From Blattamonas nauphoetae (Eukaryota > Preaxostyla > Oxymonadida), in NCBI GenBank assembly GCA_033064195.1, contig JARBJD010000282.1, positions 33,055 to 97,054 on the forward strand: 64,000 bases of DNA, written 5' to 3'. Each line of letters starts with the position of its first letter. Within the stretch, counting starts at the first letter, position 1. Under the pieces are notes generated by a model that saw only the letters and a list, made by a program, of their open reading frames with translations, was not told where the DNA came from and searched no databases. The position numbers and the translations under genes are program-made. Below are positions 53,472 to 63,814 of the stretch, in pieces.

Positions 53472-55700
53472 TCAAGAAAGTGTTAATTGTGAGTTGAAAA
53501 CAACAAGATTCATGGAAGACACAATTAAGATGGAAAGTGCTGATGAGAGAAAGAGTGGAGGGAGGCGGAGGCTCGAGGAGGTGAGTTTGGATGTCGCAGA
53601 AGGAAAAAGGGAGTCTATCGGAAGGAGGTGAGTGGAGGACGAGGGAGGTGAGTGGAGGGCGAGGGAGGTGAGTGGAGGATTAGAGAGGGGAGGGGAGAAG
53701 TGCAGAAGACGAGGGAGGCAAGTAGAGGTGAGTGGAGTGTGTGGTGGCGATGGGGAGCGAAATGGAGTGTTTGGTGGCGATGAGGAGCGAAATGGAGTGT
53801 TTGGTGGCGATGAGGAGCGAAGCGGAGTGTTTGGTGGCGATAGAGAGCGAACTGGAGTGTTTGGTGGCGATGAGGAGCGAAATGGAATGTTTGGTGGCGA
53901 TAGGGAGCGAAGCGGAGTGTTTGGTGGCGATGGGGAGCGAAGCGGAATGTTTGGTGGCGATGGGGAGCGAAGTGGAGTATTTGGTGGCGATGGGGAGCGA
54001 ACTGGAGTGGTTGGTGGCGATAGGGAGCGAAGTGGAGTGTTTGGTGGCGATGAGGAGCGAAGCGGAATGTTTGGTGGCGATGGGGAGCGAAGCGGAATGT
54101 TTGGTGGCGATGAGGAGCGAAGCGGAGTGTTTGGTGGCGATGGGGAGCGAAGCGGAATGTTTGGTGGCGATGGGGAGCGAAGCGGAATGTTTGGTGGCGA
54201 TGAGGAGCGAAGCGGAGTGTTTGGTGGCGATGGGGAGCGAAGCGGAATGTTTGGTGGCGATGAGGAGCGAAGCGGAATGTTTGGTGGCGATGGGGAGCGA
54301 AGTGGAGTGTTTGGTGGCGATGGGGAGCGAAGCGGAGTGTTTGGTGGCGATAGGGAGCGAAGTGGAGTGTTTGGTGGCGATAGGGAGCGAAGCGGAGTGT
54401 TTGGTAGCGATGGGGAGCGAAATGGAGTGTTTGGTGGCGATGGGGAGCGAACTGGAGTGTTTGGTGGCGAGGAGGAGCGAAGCGGAGTGTTTGGTGGCGA
54501 TGGGGAGCGAAGCGGAATGTTTGGTGGCGATGAGGAGCGAAGTGGAGTGTTTGGTGGCGATGAGGAGCGAAGCGGAGTGTTTGGTGGCGATGGGGAGCGA
54601 AGCGGAATGTTTGGTGGCGATGAGGAGCGAAGCGGAGTGTTTGGTGGCGATAGGGAGCGAAGCGGAGTGTTTGGTGGCGATAGAGAGCGAACTGGAGTGT
54701 TTGGTGGCGATGAGGAGCGAAGCGGAGTGTTTGGTGGCGATAGAGAGCGAACTGGAATGTTTGGTGGCGATGATGAGCGAAATGGAGTGTTTGGTGGCGA
54801 TAGGGAGCGAAGTGGAGTGTTTGGTGGCGATGAGGAGCGAAATGGAGTGTTTGGTGGCGATAGGGAGCGAAGTGGAGTGTTTGGTGGCGATGAGGCGCGA
54901 AGCGGAGTGTTTGGTGGCGATAGAGAGCGAACTGGAGTGTGTGGTGGCGATGAGGAGCGAAATGGAGTGTTTGGTGGCGATGGGGAGCGAAGCGGAGTGT
55001 TTGGTGGCGATGGGGAGCGAAGTGGAGTGTTTGGTGGCGATGAGGAGCGAAGCGGAGTGTTTGGTGGCGATAGGGAGCGAAGTGGGGTGTTTGGTGGCGA
55101 TGAGGAGCGAAGTGGAGTGTTTGGTGGCGATAGAGAGCGAACTGGAGTGTGTGGTGGCGATGAGGAGCGAAATGGAGTGTTTGGTGGCGATGGGGAGCGA
55201 AGCGGAGTGTTTGGTGGCGATGGGGAGCGAAGTGGAGTGTTTGGTGGCGATGAGGAGCGAAGCGGAGTGTTTGGTGGCGATAGGGAGCGAAGTGGAGTGT
55301 TTGGTGGCGATGGGGAGCGAAGTGGAGTGTTTGGTGGCGATGAGGAGCGAAGCGGAGTGTTTGGTGGCGATAGGGAGCGAAGTGGAGTGTTTGGTGGCGA
55401 TGGGGAGCGAAGTGGAGTGTTTGGTGGCGATAGGGAGCGAAGTGGAGTGTTTGGTGGCGATAGGGAGCGAAGTGGAGTGTTTGGTGGCGATAGGGAGCGA
55501 AGCGGAGTGTTTGGTAGCGATGGGGAGCGAACCGGAGTGTTTGGTGGCGATAGGGAGCGAAGTGGAGTGTTTGGTGGCGATGGGGAGCGAAGTGGAGTGT
55601 TTGGTGGCGATAGGGAGCGAAGTGGAGTGTTTGGTGGCGATGGATGGCGATGGTGAGGGTGTGGTGGAGCTTGAGAGCGATAAAGGACAGCTGAGTTCAT
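53472..55700 (-). CDS. Possible 742-residue protein made of 10-residue SPPNTPLRS-type repeats
   Basis: A minus-strand frame from ATG 55700 is open across the whole minisatellite. It encodes about 64 decapeptides of the form PPNTPLRS(L/P/S)S, and ends in a non-repeat serine/leucine-rich tail. Because the DNA unit is 30 bp and lacks stops, two plus-strand frames are open over the same stretch, so openness is not evidence of translation. In favour of coding, the variable bases alter the residue between RS and SPPN and the L/V/F before R, while S, P, N and T stay nearly fixed. Confidence 0.3.
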   Translation of the reverse strand: MNSAVLYRSQAPPHPHHRHPSPPNTPLRSLSPPNTPLRSPSPPNTPLRSLSPPNTPVRSPSLPNTPLRSLSPPNTPLRSLSPPNTPLRSLSPPNTPLRSPSPPNTPLRSLSPPNTPLRSSSPPNTPLRSPSPPNTPLRSLSPPNTPLRSSSPPNTPLRSPSPPNTPLRSPSPPNTPFRSSSPPHTPVRSLSPPNTPLRSSSPPNTPLRSLSPPNTPLRSSSPPNTPLRSPSPPNTPLRSPSPPNTPFRSSSPPHTPVRSLSPPNTPLRASSPPNTPLRSLSPPNTPFRSSSPPNTPLRSLSPPNTPFRSSSPPNIPVRSLSPPNTPLRSSSPPNTPVRSLSPPNTPLRSLSPPNTPLRSSSPPNIPLRSPSPPNTPLRSSSPPNTPLRSSSPPNIPLRSPSPPNTPLRSSSPPNTPVRSPSPPNTPFRSPSLPNTPLRSLSPPNTPLRSLSPPNTPLRSPSPPNTPLRSPSPPNIPLRSSSPPNIPLRSPSPPNTPLRSSSPPNIPLRSPSPPNIPLRSPSPPNTPLRSSSPPNIPLRSPSPPNIPLRSSSPPNTPLRSLSPPTTPVRSPSPPNTPLRSPSPPNIPLRSPSPPNTPLRSLSPPNIPFRSSSPPNTPVRSLSPPNTPLRSSSPPNTPFRSSSPPNTPFRSPSPPHTPLTSTCLPRLLHFSPPLSNPPLTSLALHSPPSSSTHLLPIDSLFPSATSKLTSSSLRLPPLFLSSALSILIVSSMNLVVFNSQLTLS
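53730..55645. repeat. 30-bp minisatellite, about 64 copies
   Basis: The unit is TTTGGTGGCGATGGGGAGCG followed by AAGCGGAGTG, with substitutions at a few fixed positions (GGGG/GAGG/AGGG; AGC/AGT/ACT/AAT). Unit length is constant throughout, so no frame change occurs. Confidence 0.97.
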
Positions 55701-55763
55701 CGGTACGAAGAGGACTGAGATAGCGGTGGTTGCTTGAGTGGGAATATTGATGGTGGTGTACTA

Positions 55764-55883
55764 CTGAGTGGTGGGGAGTGGAGATGAGAGGTTGGCTGAG
55801 TGGTGGGGAGCGGAGATGAGAGGTTGGCTGAGTGGTGGGGAGTGGAGATGAGAGGTTGGCTGAGTGGTGGGGAGTGGAGATGA
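55764..55883. repeat. 32-bp tandem repeat, almost four copies
   Basis: The unit is CTGAGTGGTGGGGAGTGGAG followed by ATGAGAGGTTGG. It lies just beyond the minisatellite. Confidence 0.9.
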
Positions 55884-55918
55884 GTGCTAGGTTGGTGGCT
55901 GGGAGGAATGTACACCAT

Positions 55919-56559
55919 CGCTAGTGGACCTGGAAGATAAAGAAGTCACGAAGAAGGATTGAGACATATCGTTTTCTTACCACAACTGAAGTGAACTTGA
56001 TGCTATGATCCAAAAGTCTAGTGGAGGAATTGAGTGAATGACAGACAACCTACAAGAGGAGAAGACAAAATGAGAATGATTGTTGATGAAAGAGAAAAAA
56101 TTTGTGAAATATAAACGGAATTGTTCTAAAACAGAAATCAATAATGAAAATATGTCTTTCAGTGTTGTCCTCACTCATTCCAAGTCCTGCTGTGAACCTA
56201 GTACCGGACACAAGGCCGTAAATGGTACTAGGCTAGCCCTGTTCGGCCAAAAGGCCTGGCAGGATAAGCCAGGTATGGAATGAGCGAGGTGGTAGGGGTT
56301 TAATTGTAATAAAATGGCGAGGTGAAAAATGAATTAGAATCAAAAGAATAGGAGAGCTTGGAGGTGAATATAGAATTGGAGAAGTTGGAGTGATTGGATG
56401 AACAAGAGAATGAGAAGAATGAAAAAGTGAAGAAGGAGAAGAATGAATAAGTGAAGAAGGGAAGAATGAATAAGTGAAGAAGGAAAAGAATGAAGAGTAT
56501 GAGAATTAGGAGTTGAAGAAGAAACATTTGAAAGATATGAATAACGAAAGATGTAAGAG
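55919..56559. other. No gene; contains a structured GC-rich cassette
   Basis: This is mostly A/G-rich low-complexity DNA with GAATGA-type runs (56390-56510). The multi-hairpin cassette at 56171-56287 is listed separately. Confidence 0.5.
56171..56287. repeat. 117-bp cassette with outer inverted repeat and three internal hairpins
   Basis: The outer arms TCACTCATTCCA (56171) and TGGAATGAGCGA (56276) pair at 11 of 12 positions. Inside are CCTAGTACC/GGTACTAGG (56197 and 56224), GGCC/GGCC with an AAAA loop (56245), and CCTGGC/GCCAGG (56255 and 56268). This may be a MITE, an RNA or a SINE-like relic. No Pol III boxes were recognised. Confidence 0.5.
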
Positions 56560-58563
56560 ACTGAAGACCCAGACTCACCTCATTCTCATCCCGTCTCTCA
56601 ACTTCCTCCTTCTCAAACACCTTCCTCTCCCTTTTGTCCTCTCCCCTCTTCTCTGAAAAACGCAATAAGAAGTCAAATGAAGACGCGTTCACACAAACAG
56701 GGGCCCCGGTCAAGGAGGTATCTGATCGGAAAAATCCAAGGTATTCCTTCAGACCGGTGATTATGACCCGAAAATATGAGTGACTGTCTGGGAAGACAGT
56801 ATGTCTAAAGTGAATAAAAGATGAACTATCAAAAGAGACACACCGGTGGAAGGAATGAACGGAATTTCCGTCATTCCCATTCAATTGAGTGAGATGTGAA
56901 GTGAAAAATCAATAAGGTCATCCGAGGAGCGGATTGGTTCAGTGAGGTGATGTGAAACAAAATTTGAAAGGACTCCGAATTCGGGTCGCAGCAGTTCCCA
57001 TGCTGCTCTGAAAAGAAACAGTACTGAATTTTCTTCCCTGAAAACAAGGGATTTTGAGAAGACAGAAAGTAACCGAGAACATACTGGTTCCTAAAATGCG
57101 GACCAGTATCAGTAAATACAGTGATGTGTTTCTTGGAAGTGTATGAATCAAGAGAAAATAAATCGGCAAGACATTCTTGAACAAAACGGTGATCATGAGG
57201 AAAGAACAGGGGAAATAAAGTTGTGATATGTTTTTGATAACAGAATTCTGTGAGGTGAAACAAGTAATGCAGAGATGAGAAACTGAAGTTTTAGATAAAA
57301 ATCGTGTCCGACTTGGTCATTGGAAAGAGGTAATGTCCAATTTTCTTTAAAGTCCATGACGATGACCAATGTGTCATCGTCTATGGATGAAATGGATGAA
57401 TTGTAATAATTTCTTTGTGTTTCGGCTATTTTTTGTGTTTTTCTATTGTTTTTAGTTCATTTTGTTCTTTTCTGTGAGTTTTTGTTTTGTGCTTTTAATG
57501 TTTCTTCTTTTTTGTAAATATTTGCCTCGTTCACAAAGGGAACAGAGGTCAGTTCTTTGTTGCTTTTTCAGGAATTTTGTTTGTTTGCAGAAAGTAGAGT
57601 AAGAGATTTTGGTTTTCCTTCCTCAACTAGCTGACGGTGAAGCTCCTTTTCGTTGTTTCAAGGAGCCTTGTTTCGATGTGGTGTGTTTCGGTTGCTATGG
57701 TTTCGAGGGAGTTGTCCGGAGTTGATGGACTATCTGACCTGCTGAGGAGGAATAGCAGGTCATCGTCGTCCAGTGTGTCAACTGCTGGCTTTTCTAATAG
57801 TATAAAGAGAATTGGGTGAAAGGAGTGTGAGCATACGTTTCTTAACCCTCTTCTGTGGTTTTCTTTTCTGGTTTTCGCAGCTTGGTGACGTTTTATCTTC
57901 TATTGCTTTCATCAGTTCAGTGTCTTCGAGGATGTTTATTTTCTGTGAGAATGATTGAAAAAGGAAAAGGAACCTGTTTTGAGGCCGGTCGACGTCGAGT
58001 GGGATTCCGAGGTCTCCCACCGATTCTGTCGAATCGGGGCAGGCATAGTTATATGCCCCTCCTCGACGTCGAAACCAACAGCCTGTGTCTCGCCAAGTGA
58101 GAGTACTTGGGAGACACACTGCATCAATTTCACCTTGTCGTCTTTGCACCTCATTTCACGATGTAAATGAGTTAAAGACGAAATAAGTGAAGTGAATTTA
58201 TCTAAAGAGAGAAAGAATGAGAGAAAAGAAAGCCAAACTATTGTAATGAGCAAGGACAATCTCCTTGATTGGTATGAGTTCATGACGACTATCCAGAGCT
58301 TTGATGAGAGGTGCTGCTGGATAGTCGCGATATTGTTGACGAGAAGGTCGTAAATCTCCTTCCCGTGCGTGCTAATGGTTGATTTGGGTTTTGTAATATA
58401 AGCTTCCATGGTTGCGAGAAGATATGATGGGGATAAGAATTTTCGAGTTTTGCTTGAATATTTCTTGGGGGTTGTCTGAAGATGTGAGAAATCTGTCTTC
58501 AATGGCCCACAAGTCTGGGTCATCATCTTCTCTGACTCTATTCAAGAGTGAGAACACCCTCAA
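56560..58563 (-). pseudogene. Broken relative of the five-exon transposase-like gene
   Basis: Minus-strand fragments in several frames follow the order of the 50.9-kb gene. They are VFSLLNRVREDDDPDLWAIE; KVKLMQCVSQVLSLGETQAVG; EDKTSPSCENQ; VDTLDDDDLLFLLSRSDSPS; LLETTKRSFTV; DLCSLCERGKYLQK; VIVMDFKENWTLP; HITVFTDTGPHFRNQYVLG; CFFSEQHG; and finally RHTVFPDSHSYFRV then GLKEYLGFF. The frame changes several times and at least one stop interrupts it, so it is inactive. Similarity is moderate, so the two copies diverged long ago. An AT-rich 57,400-57,600 stretch within it matches the charged region after the Cys pair. Confidence 0.7.
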
Positions 58564-58749
58564 CCGATGTCCAATTTCCCTCTTTACTCCTCCAACCCAT
58601 CACCAACTATCCTCTTCCCACCCCCTACCCATCTCCCAACGACCTCTTCATGCTCCGACATCCTCACCAAATAACCTAATTTTATCCCGCTGCCACTCTA
58701 TTCGAACAGGTTATGCCCCCTTTCCCCTTCCATCCATCTCAAATTCATC

Positions 58750-59630
58750 TCCTCCATCCCTCCACCCATCGCAAATTCACCTACTTCCTCCCTCCACCCA
58801 TCGCAAATTCACCTCCTTCCTCCCTCCACCCATCGCAGATTCACCTCCTTCCTCCCTCCACCCATCGCAAATTCACCTACTTCCTCCCTCCACCCATCGC
58901 AAATTCACCTACTTCCTCCCTCCACCCATCGCAAATTCACCTCCTTCCTCCCTCCACCCATCGCAAATTCACCTACTTCCTCCCTCCACCCATCGCAAAT
59001 TCACCTACTTCCTCCCTCCACCCATCGCAGATTCACCTCCTTCCTCCCTCCACCCATCGCAAATTCACCTACTTCCTCCCTCCACCCATCGCAAATTCAC
59101 CTACTTCCTCCCTCCACCCATCGCAAATTCACCTACTTCCTCCCTCCACCCATCGCAAATTCACCTACTTCCTCCCTCCACCCATCGCAAATTCACCTAC
59201 TTCCTCCCTCCACCCATCGCAAATTCACCTACTTCCTCCCTCCACCCATCGCAAATTCACCTACTTCCTCCCTCCACCCATCGCAAATTCACCTACTTCC
59301 TCCCTCCACCCATCGCAAATTCACCTACTTCCTCCCTCCACCCATCGCAAATTCACCTACTTCCTCCCTCCACCCATCGCAAATTCACCTACTTCCTCCC
59401 TCAACCCATCGCAAATTCACCTACTTCCTCCCTCCACCCATCGCAAATTCACCTCCTTCCTCCCTCCACCCATCGCAAATTCACCTACTTCCTCCCTCCA
59501 CCCATCGCAAATTCACCTACTTCCTCCCTCCACCCATCGCAAATTCACCTACTTCCTCCCTCCACCCATCGCAAATTCACCTCCTTCCTCCCTCCACCCA
59601 TCGCAAATTCACCTCCTTCCTCACTTCCGC
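58750..59630. repeat. 32-bp minisatellite, about 27 copies
   Basis: The unit is CTTCCTCCCTCCACCCATCG followed by CAAATTCACCTA, with rare A/G and C/A changes. Since 32 is not a multiple of three, every frame cycles through the same 32 residues (THRKFTYFLPP, PIANSPTSSLHP, SQIHLLPPS). The long open frames here are therefore an artefact of a stop-free unit. Confidence 0.97.
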
Positions 59631-59639
59631 CAGTGGATC

Positions 59640-60404
59640 GACGGTCAAAAAAACCACTCCTCTCAGCTCTGGAATATCATGCTCTTGATGATTAGATGGT
59701 ACTTATGCATGTTTTCCCGCAATTCCAATATCTTTTCGTCCATTGTCAACTATCACAAAGCGTGTTCCCCTCCTCCTTGTCATCAACTCGACCAATTCAC
59801 ACCAATCCCAACTTTTTGAGTGTTCACTCACTCCTCATTCATCTCCTCCGACTGTCCGTGTCGCACACACTTCCGACCGCCTCACCAAACTCAACAACAA
59901 GCCTTCATTCAAGCTCAGATGCAGCAATCACAACTAGTGGGCAGAAACAACACCTTCTGGTTCTGAACACTTTTCAACAGCGCTATCACATGTACCACCA
60001 ACAGAACCATCAACAATAGATGCAAATAAAACAAGCAAGCCCGATCCAACTCAAAATTGGTCAATTTGTCTCCACAGAGCAACAAAACAAGCCATTCAAC
60101 AACAGTTTGCCCCCGAAAGATATGGGGCAAAGTACAGCTCCTGAAGGATATTCTGTCAGAAAAATACAGCAATAGCAACAACTTGAAATTTCGCAAATGC
60201 CATAGTCTCCAAAGGATCTCAAAACTCGTCTGCAGTCTTCATCTCTGAAATATCATTATCTCCCTGAAAAGTGGTGAAAATCAGTGCCTCACACAATAGT
60301 CTAGACTAATCGAACATAGTGAATCTCGAATTGTTGCCACTTAGTTTATGGATTAAGTGATTGATCAATGCGAGTTCTGCACGCTCCTCATCCTTCCTGA
60401 ATCG
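59640..60404. other. No gene recognised
   Basis: Short frames are present on both strands, all without domain signal. The last part leads into a pseudogene fragment. Confidence 0.5.
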
Positions 60405-60710
60405 TCCGTGGAGCCCAGTAACATCGACAGCACTCTCACAAAATTGACCATTACCATCAACAGTGCAGTGTACAAACCAACTACGTCCACTCTGCGCGAA
60501 TCACAATCGTCAAGTTTACCTTGACGAAATCCTCCATCGACGCGTCTGCTCTTAAAGCTGACATCTCCTGTGGCACTCTACAGTCACTCATAAACCATCA
60601 GCGTGTGAGGTCAAGGACAGAACTTCACATTTAGCCTCCGACATCAAGTCGTTCACACGACGCATTCCGGGTTCGATCCAAACGTCGACGACCGCATCGT
60701 GCTGGATTAC
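60405..60710 (+). pseudogene. Truncated pseudogene copy of the TRF4-like poly(A) polymerase
   Basis: Positions 60405-60600 align with 15796-15985 of the intact gene (shared blocks include GACGCGTCTGC and GACATCTCCTG, which covers the third catalytic aspartate). Positions 60643-60710 align with 16356-16424 (shared GGTTCGATCCAAACGTCGAC). About 370 bp of the parent between the blocks is missing. Identity is roughly 75 to 90 percent by eye. Internal stops and small gaps make it non-functional. Confidence 0.85.
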
Positions 60711-61079
60711 AATCTCAACCAAGAACTGCGCGCGTACTTTCCACTCCATTTATCCATCCATTCCTTTGTCCATTCCATCCATCCAACGACATCTGTCCTT
60801 CCCCTCCTTTCATCCCTCTACCTCCAATCCATCATCCTTTCTGTTTCCTCCCTTTCCATGTCCACTCCACCACCCCTCCACTCCTTTCCACTGCCTCCAC
60901 ACACACCACTCTCCCTTTCTTTCCTCTCCATTTTATTTAAATCTATTATATTTTATTACGGTGTGGCTCAGAACTCCAGTCCACTTTTCCTTCGTTATAT
61001 CCATCCATTCCTCCACACTTCCCTCCTTTTTCACCCTCTACTCCACCTACCACTCACTTCCTCCACTCCACACCCCTCT
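60711..61079. other. C/T-rich low-complexity DNA
   Basis: CCAT- and TCC-rich sequence between the pseudogene fragment and the next minisatellite. No gene was seen. Confidence 0.6.
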
Positions 61080-61975
61080 CTGCACTCACTTCCCTCCTCC
61101 ACCTCTCTGCACTCCCACTTCCCTTGCTGCACGCCACTCTGCACTCCTTCCCTCGTGCACTCGCTTCCCTCGCTCCACGCCTCTGCACTCCTTCCCTTGC
61201 TGCACGCCACTCTGCACTCGCTTCCCTTGCTGCACCTCTGCACTCCTTCCCTCGCTCCACGCCTCTCTGCACTCCTTCCCTCGCTCCACCTCTCTGCACT
61301 CGCTTTCCTCGCTCCACGCCTCTCTGCACTCGCTTCCCTCGCTCCATGCCTCTCTGCACTCCGCTTCCCTTGCTGCACGCCTCTCTGCACTCGCTTCCCT
61401 CTCCACGCCTCTCTGCACTCCTTCCCTCGCTCCACGCCTCTCTGCACTCCTTTCCTCGCTCCGCCTCTCTGCACTCCTTCCCTCGCTCCGCCTCTCTGCA
61501 CTCGCTTCCCTTGCTGCACGCCACTCTGCACTCGCTTCCCTCCTCCACGCCACTCTGCCTCCTTCCCTCGCTCCACGCCTCTCACTCCTTCCCTCGCTCC
61601 ACACCTCTCTGCACTCGCTTTCCCTCGCTCCATGCCTCTCTGCACTCGCTTCCCTCGCTCCACGCCTCTCTGCACTCGCTTCCCTCGCTCCACGCCTCTC
61701 TGCACTCGCTTTCCTCGCTCCACGCCTCTCTGCACTCGCTTCCCTCGCTCCACGCCTCTGCTCGCTTCCCTCGCTCCACGCCTCTCTGCACTCGCTTCCC
61801 TCGCTCCATGCCTCTCTGCACTCCTTCCCTTGCTGCACGCCACTCTGCACTCGCTTTCCTCGCTCCATGCCTCTCTGCACTCCGCGTCCCTCGCTTCACG
61901 CCACTCTGCACTCGCTTCCCTCGCTGCACGCCTCTCTGCACTCCTTTCCTCGCTCCACGCCTCTCTGCACCTGCC
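61080..61975. repeat. About 30-bp minisatellite, roughly 30 copies
   Basis: The unit is CCTCTCTGCACTCGCTTCCC followed by TCGCTCCACG, with copies of 26 to 31 bp and TTGCTGCACG variants. Length changes shift the frame repeatedly, so the long open frames on both strands are not evidence of coding. Confidence 0.95.
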
Positions 61976-61984
61976 TTACCTACC

Positions 61985-63814
61985 ACAACCCAAACGTATC
62001 CTGACATCTCATTCTCAGCTCGGAGATCCTGTGGCTTCTGATGTCCGTCTCTTCGAGACTTGATCTTTTCTTTTCATTTCTGCCTTGAAACTTCTTCATT
62101 TCGTCTTATTTCTCGTTTCACTTTCTCCAAATCATTTCTTCATTCCCATCCTCGAGATCTCAAATCCTTACTCTCTCTCCACATTCTCACATCCACTCGT
62201 GAATCTCACAACAATCTCTAAATTGAATCTTGGTTTTACCCATTTCGCACGCTTCGCCACAATTCAGATGACAGACTTTCCCGGCTTGGACGCGCTTTTT
62301 ATACCTGTTACACCTTTTGCACTTCTGCACCTTAACAAGTCTTTTCCAGCTGATGGAGGCCCGGAGCAAGATCCGACCGAGAAAATGTCAATCACTGTGA
62401 TCGCACGCCAGATACCCACTATGGCCGTGCATCATCCTTCAAATTGCTCACCCCAATGTCCCAAACCCGCCCGTGATCTCGAACTCGTCATTTTGTAAAT
62501 TCATACCCTCTGACCACCTCCACACCACCCAACAGTTGGATTACTCACGTGCCACTCTACACACTTCACCCTTTCAATGTCCCTGCATATTCATTTTAAT
62601 ACCCCCTCCACCGACCAGACCCTATTCACTGTCCAGATCGGGTCGTGAACGCACAGGTCGAACACCTAACATCTCCCAACCATCTCCTCCATCGCCCAAT
62701 CTCCTATCCACACTGACAGAACAAACAACCTACCCTCTCTGCAGCCTACACCCTCGCAACATCGACAGGACCGCAACAAAACTGCACTACCTGAAATCAT
62801 CGTCCGCACCGATCGGTCTTTCCGCTCCCATTCAACAACAAAGCTAATCCACTCTCCCAGTTGACAATCTCAAACGAGATCCTTGGTGGAATGGGGAACC
62901 AGATCTCACTATTTACCAAGTATCCACCGTCAACCACCGACCAACCTCCCAAGCTGCCTAAGCACCCTGCACATATTCACAACCCACTCAACTGCTATCA
63001 AACATGGAGAAGAGGAGGAGGCCCTTCCACCACCACCAAAGTCGGAAGGAAGACTCAGGATGAATGCACGAAAATCGGGCAATGCAGAGTATTGGGATGG
63101 TTCACTGGATAGAACAAGAACACAAAACAGTCAAGGAAATCGGAATGAACCAAACCAACTGGAAGAAGAAGGATAAAGAGGACAAGGAAGAGGAAGTTGA
63201 GAAGAGAAAAACTGTAGAAGTACAGGACAGATCCGAAACACTAGAACCACCAGAAGCACATCAACCACATCTTGAAGCAGGAACTATCTCAGAACCACTA
63301 TCGGACATTCAAGAGGAATCACAAAATGAAAGATCGAGAGATTGGGATTCATATGGAGACACAATCGCAGAAACAAACAAAGCACAAGAGAGAAGAAAAC
63401 ACTAGTGAAGGAAGCGAAAACAGAATTGAAGGAGGAAAATGATCAATTGACGAGAAATGAAGACACTAAAGAAACGACCATCGACTCAGACACCCAGCCA
63501 TATCATCCCTCAATAACCTGTCCAATCTGCTTCCAGCGATCCTACCTGTCCTGAACTCACATCAGAACAAACAGATACCTTCATCTAAACCAAAGAAGAA
63601 CATGAAGATCCCAACTCACGCTAAATAGAGAACGGAGGCAGAACAAGACATTATCATTGATTGTGTGGAGTGGTCGTTGGCTCGTTTTGACTGTCATTCA
63701 GTCACGACAGTTCAGACCGTAAACCGCCACTCTCTCGCTCGCCTTATCTCTTTCACGCCACTCTCTTCTTGAGCTGCCCGAGGTGAAGGGAATGGGGATG
63801 GCTGATGAATTGGA
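61985..63814. other. Gene-poor stretch with unrecognised open frames
   Basis: Plus-strand frames at 62085-62498, 62861-63176 and 63064-63554 are short and of low complexity (glutamine, glutamate and lysine runs). One contains a slightly protein-like segment (FPGLDALFIPVTPFALLHLN). I cannot support a gene here. Confidence 0.4.

Noticed and set aside
32878-58563. LTR retrotransposon, Polinton or other virus-like element
   Set aside because: I looked for reverse transcriptase, integrase, capsid, packaging ATPase or protein-primed polymerase signals and long direct terminal repeats and saw none; all elements found are DNA transposons or MITEs.
58412-59819. Plus-strand frames of 427 and 368 codons
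   Set aside because: They are produced by a stop-free 32-bp satellite unit that reads the same in every frame.
60699-62063. Frames of 270 to 450 codons on both strands
   Set aside because: They arise from a C/T-rich satellite with variable unit length; frames drift and no protein would be stable across copies.
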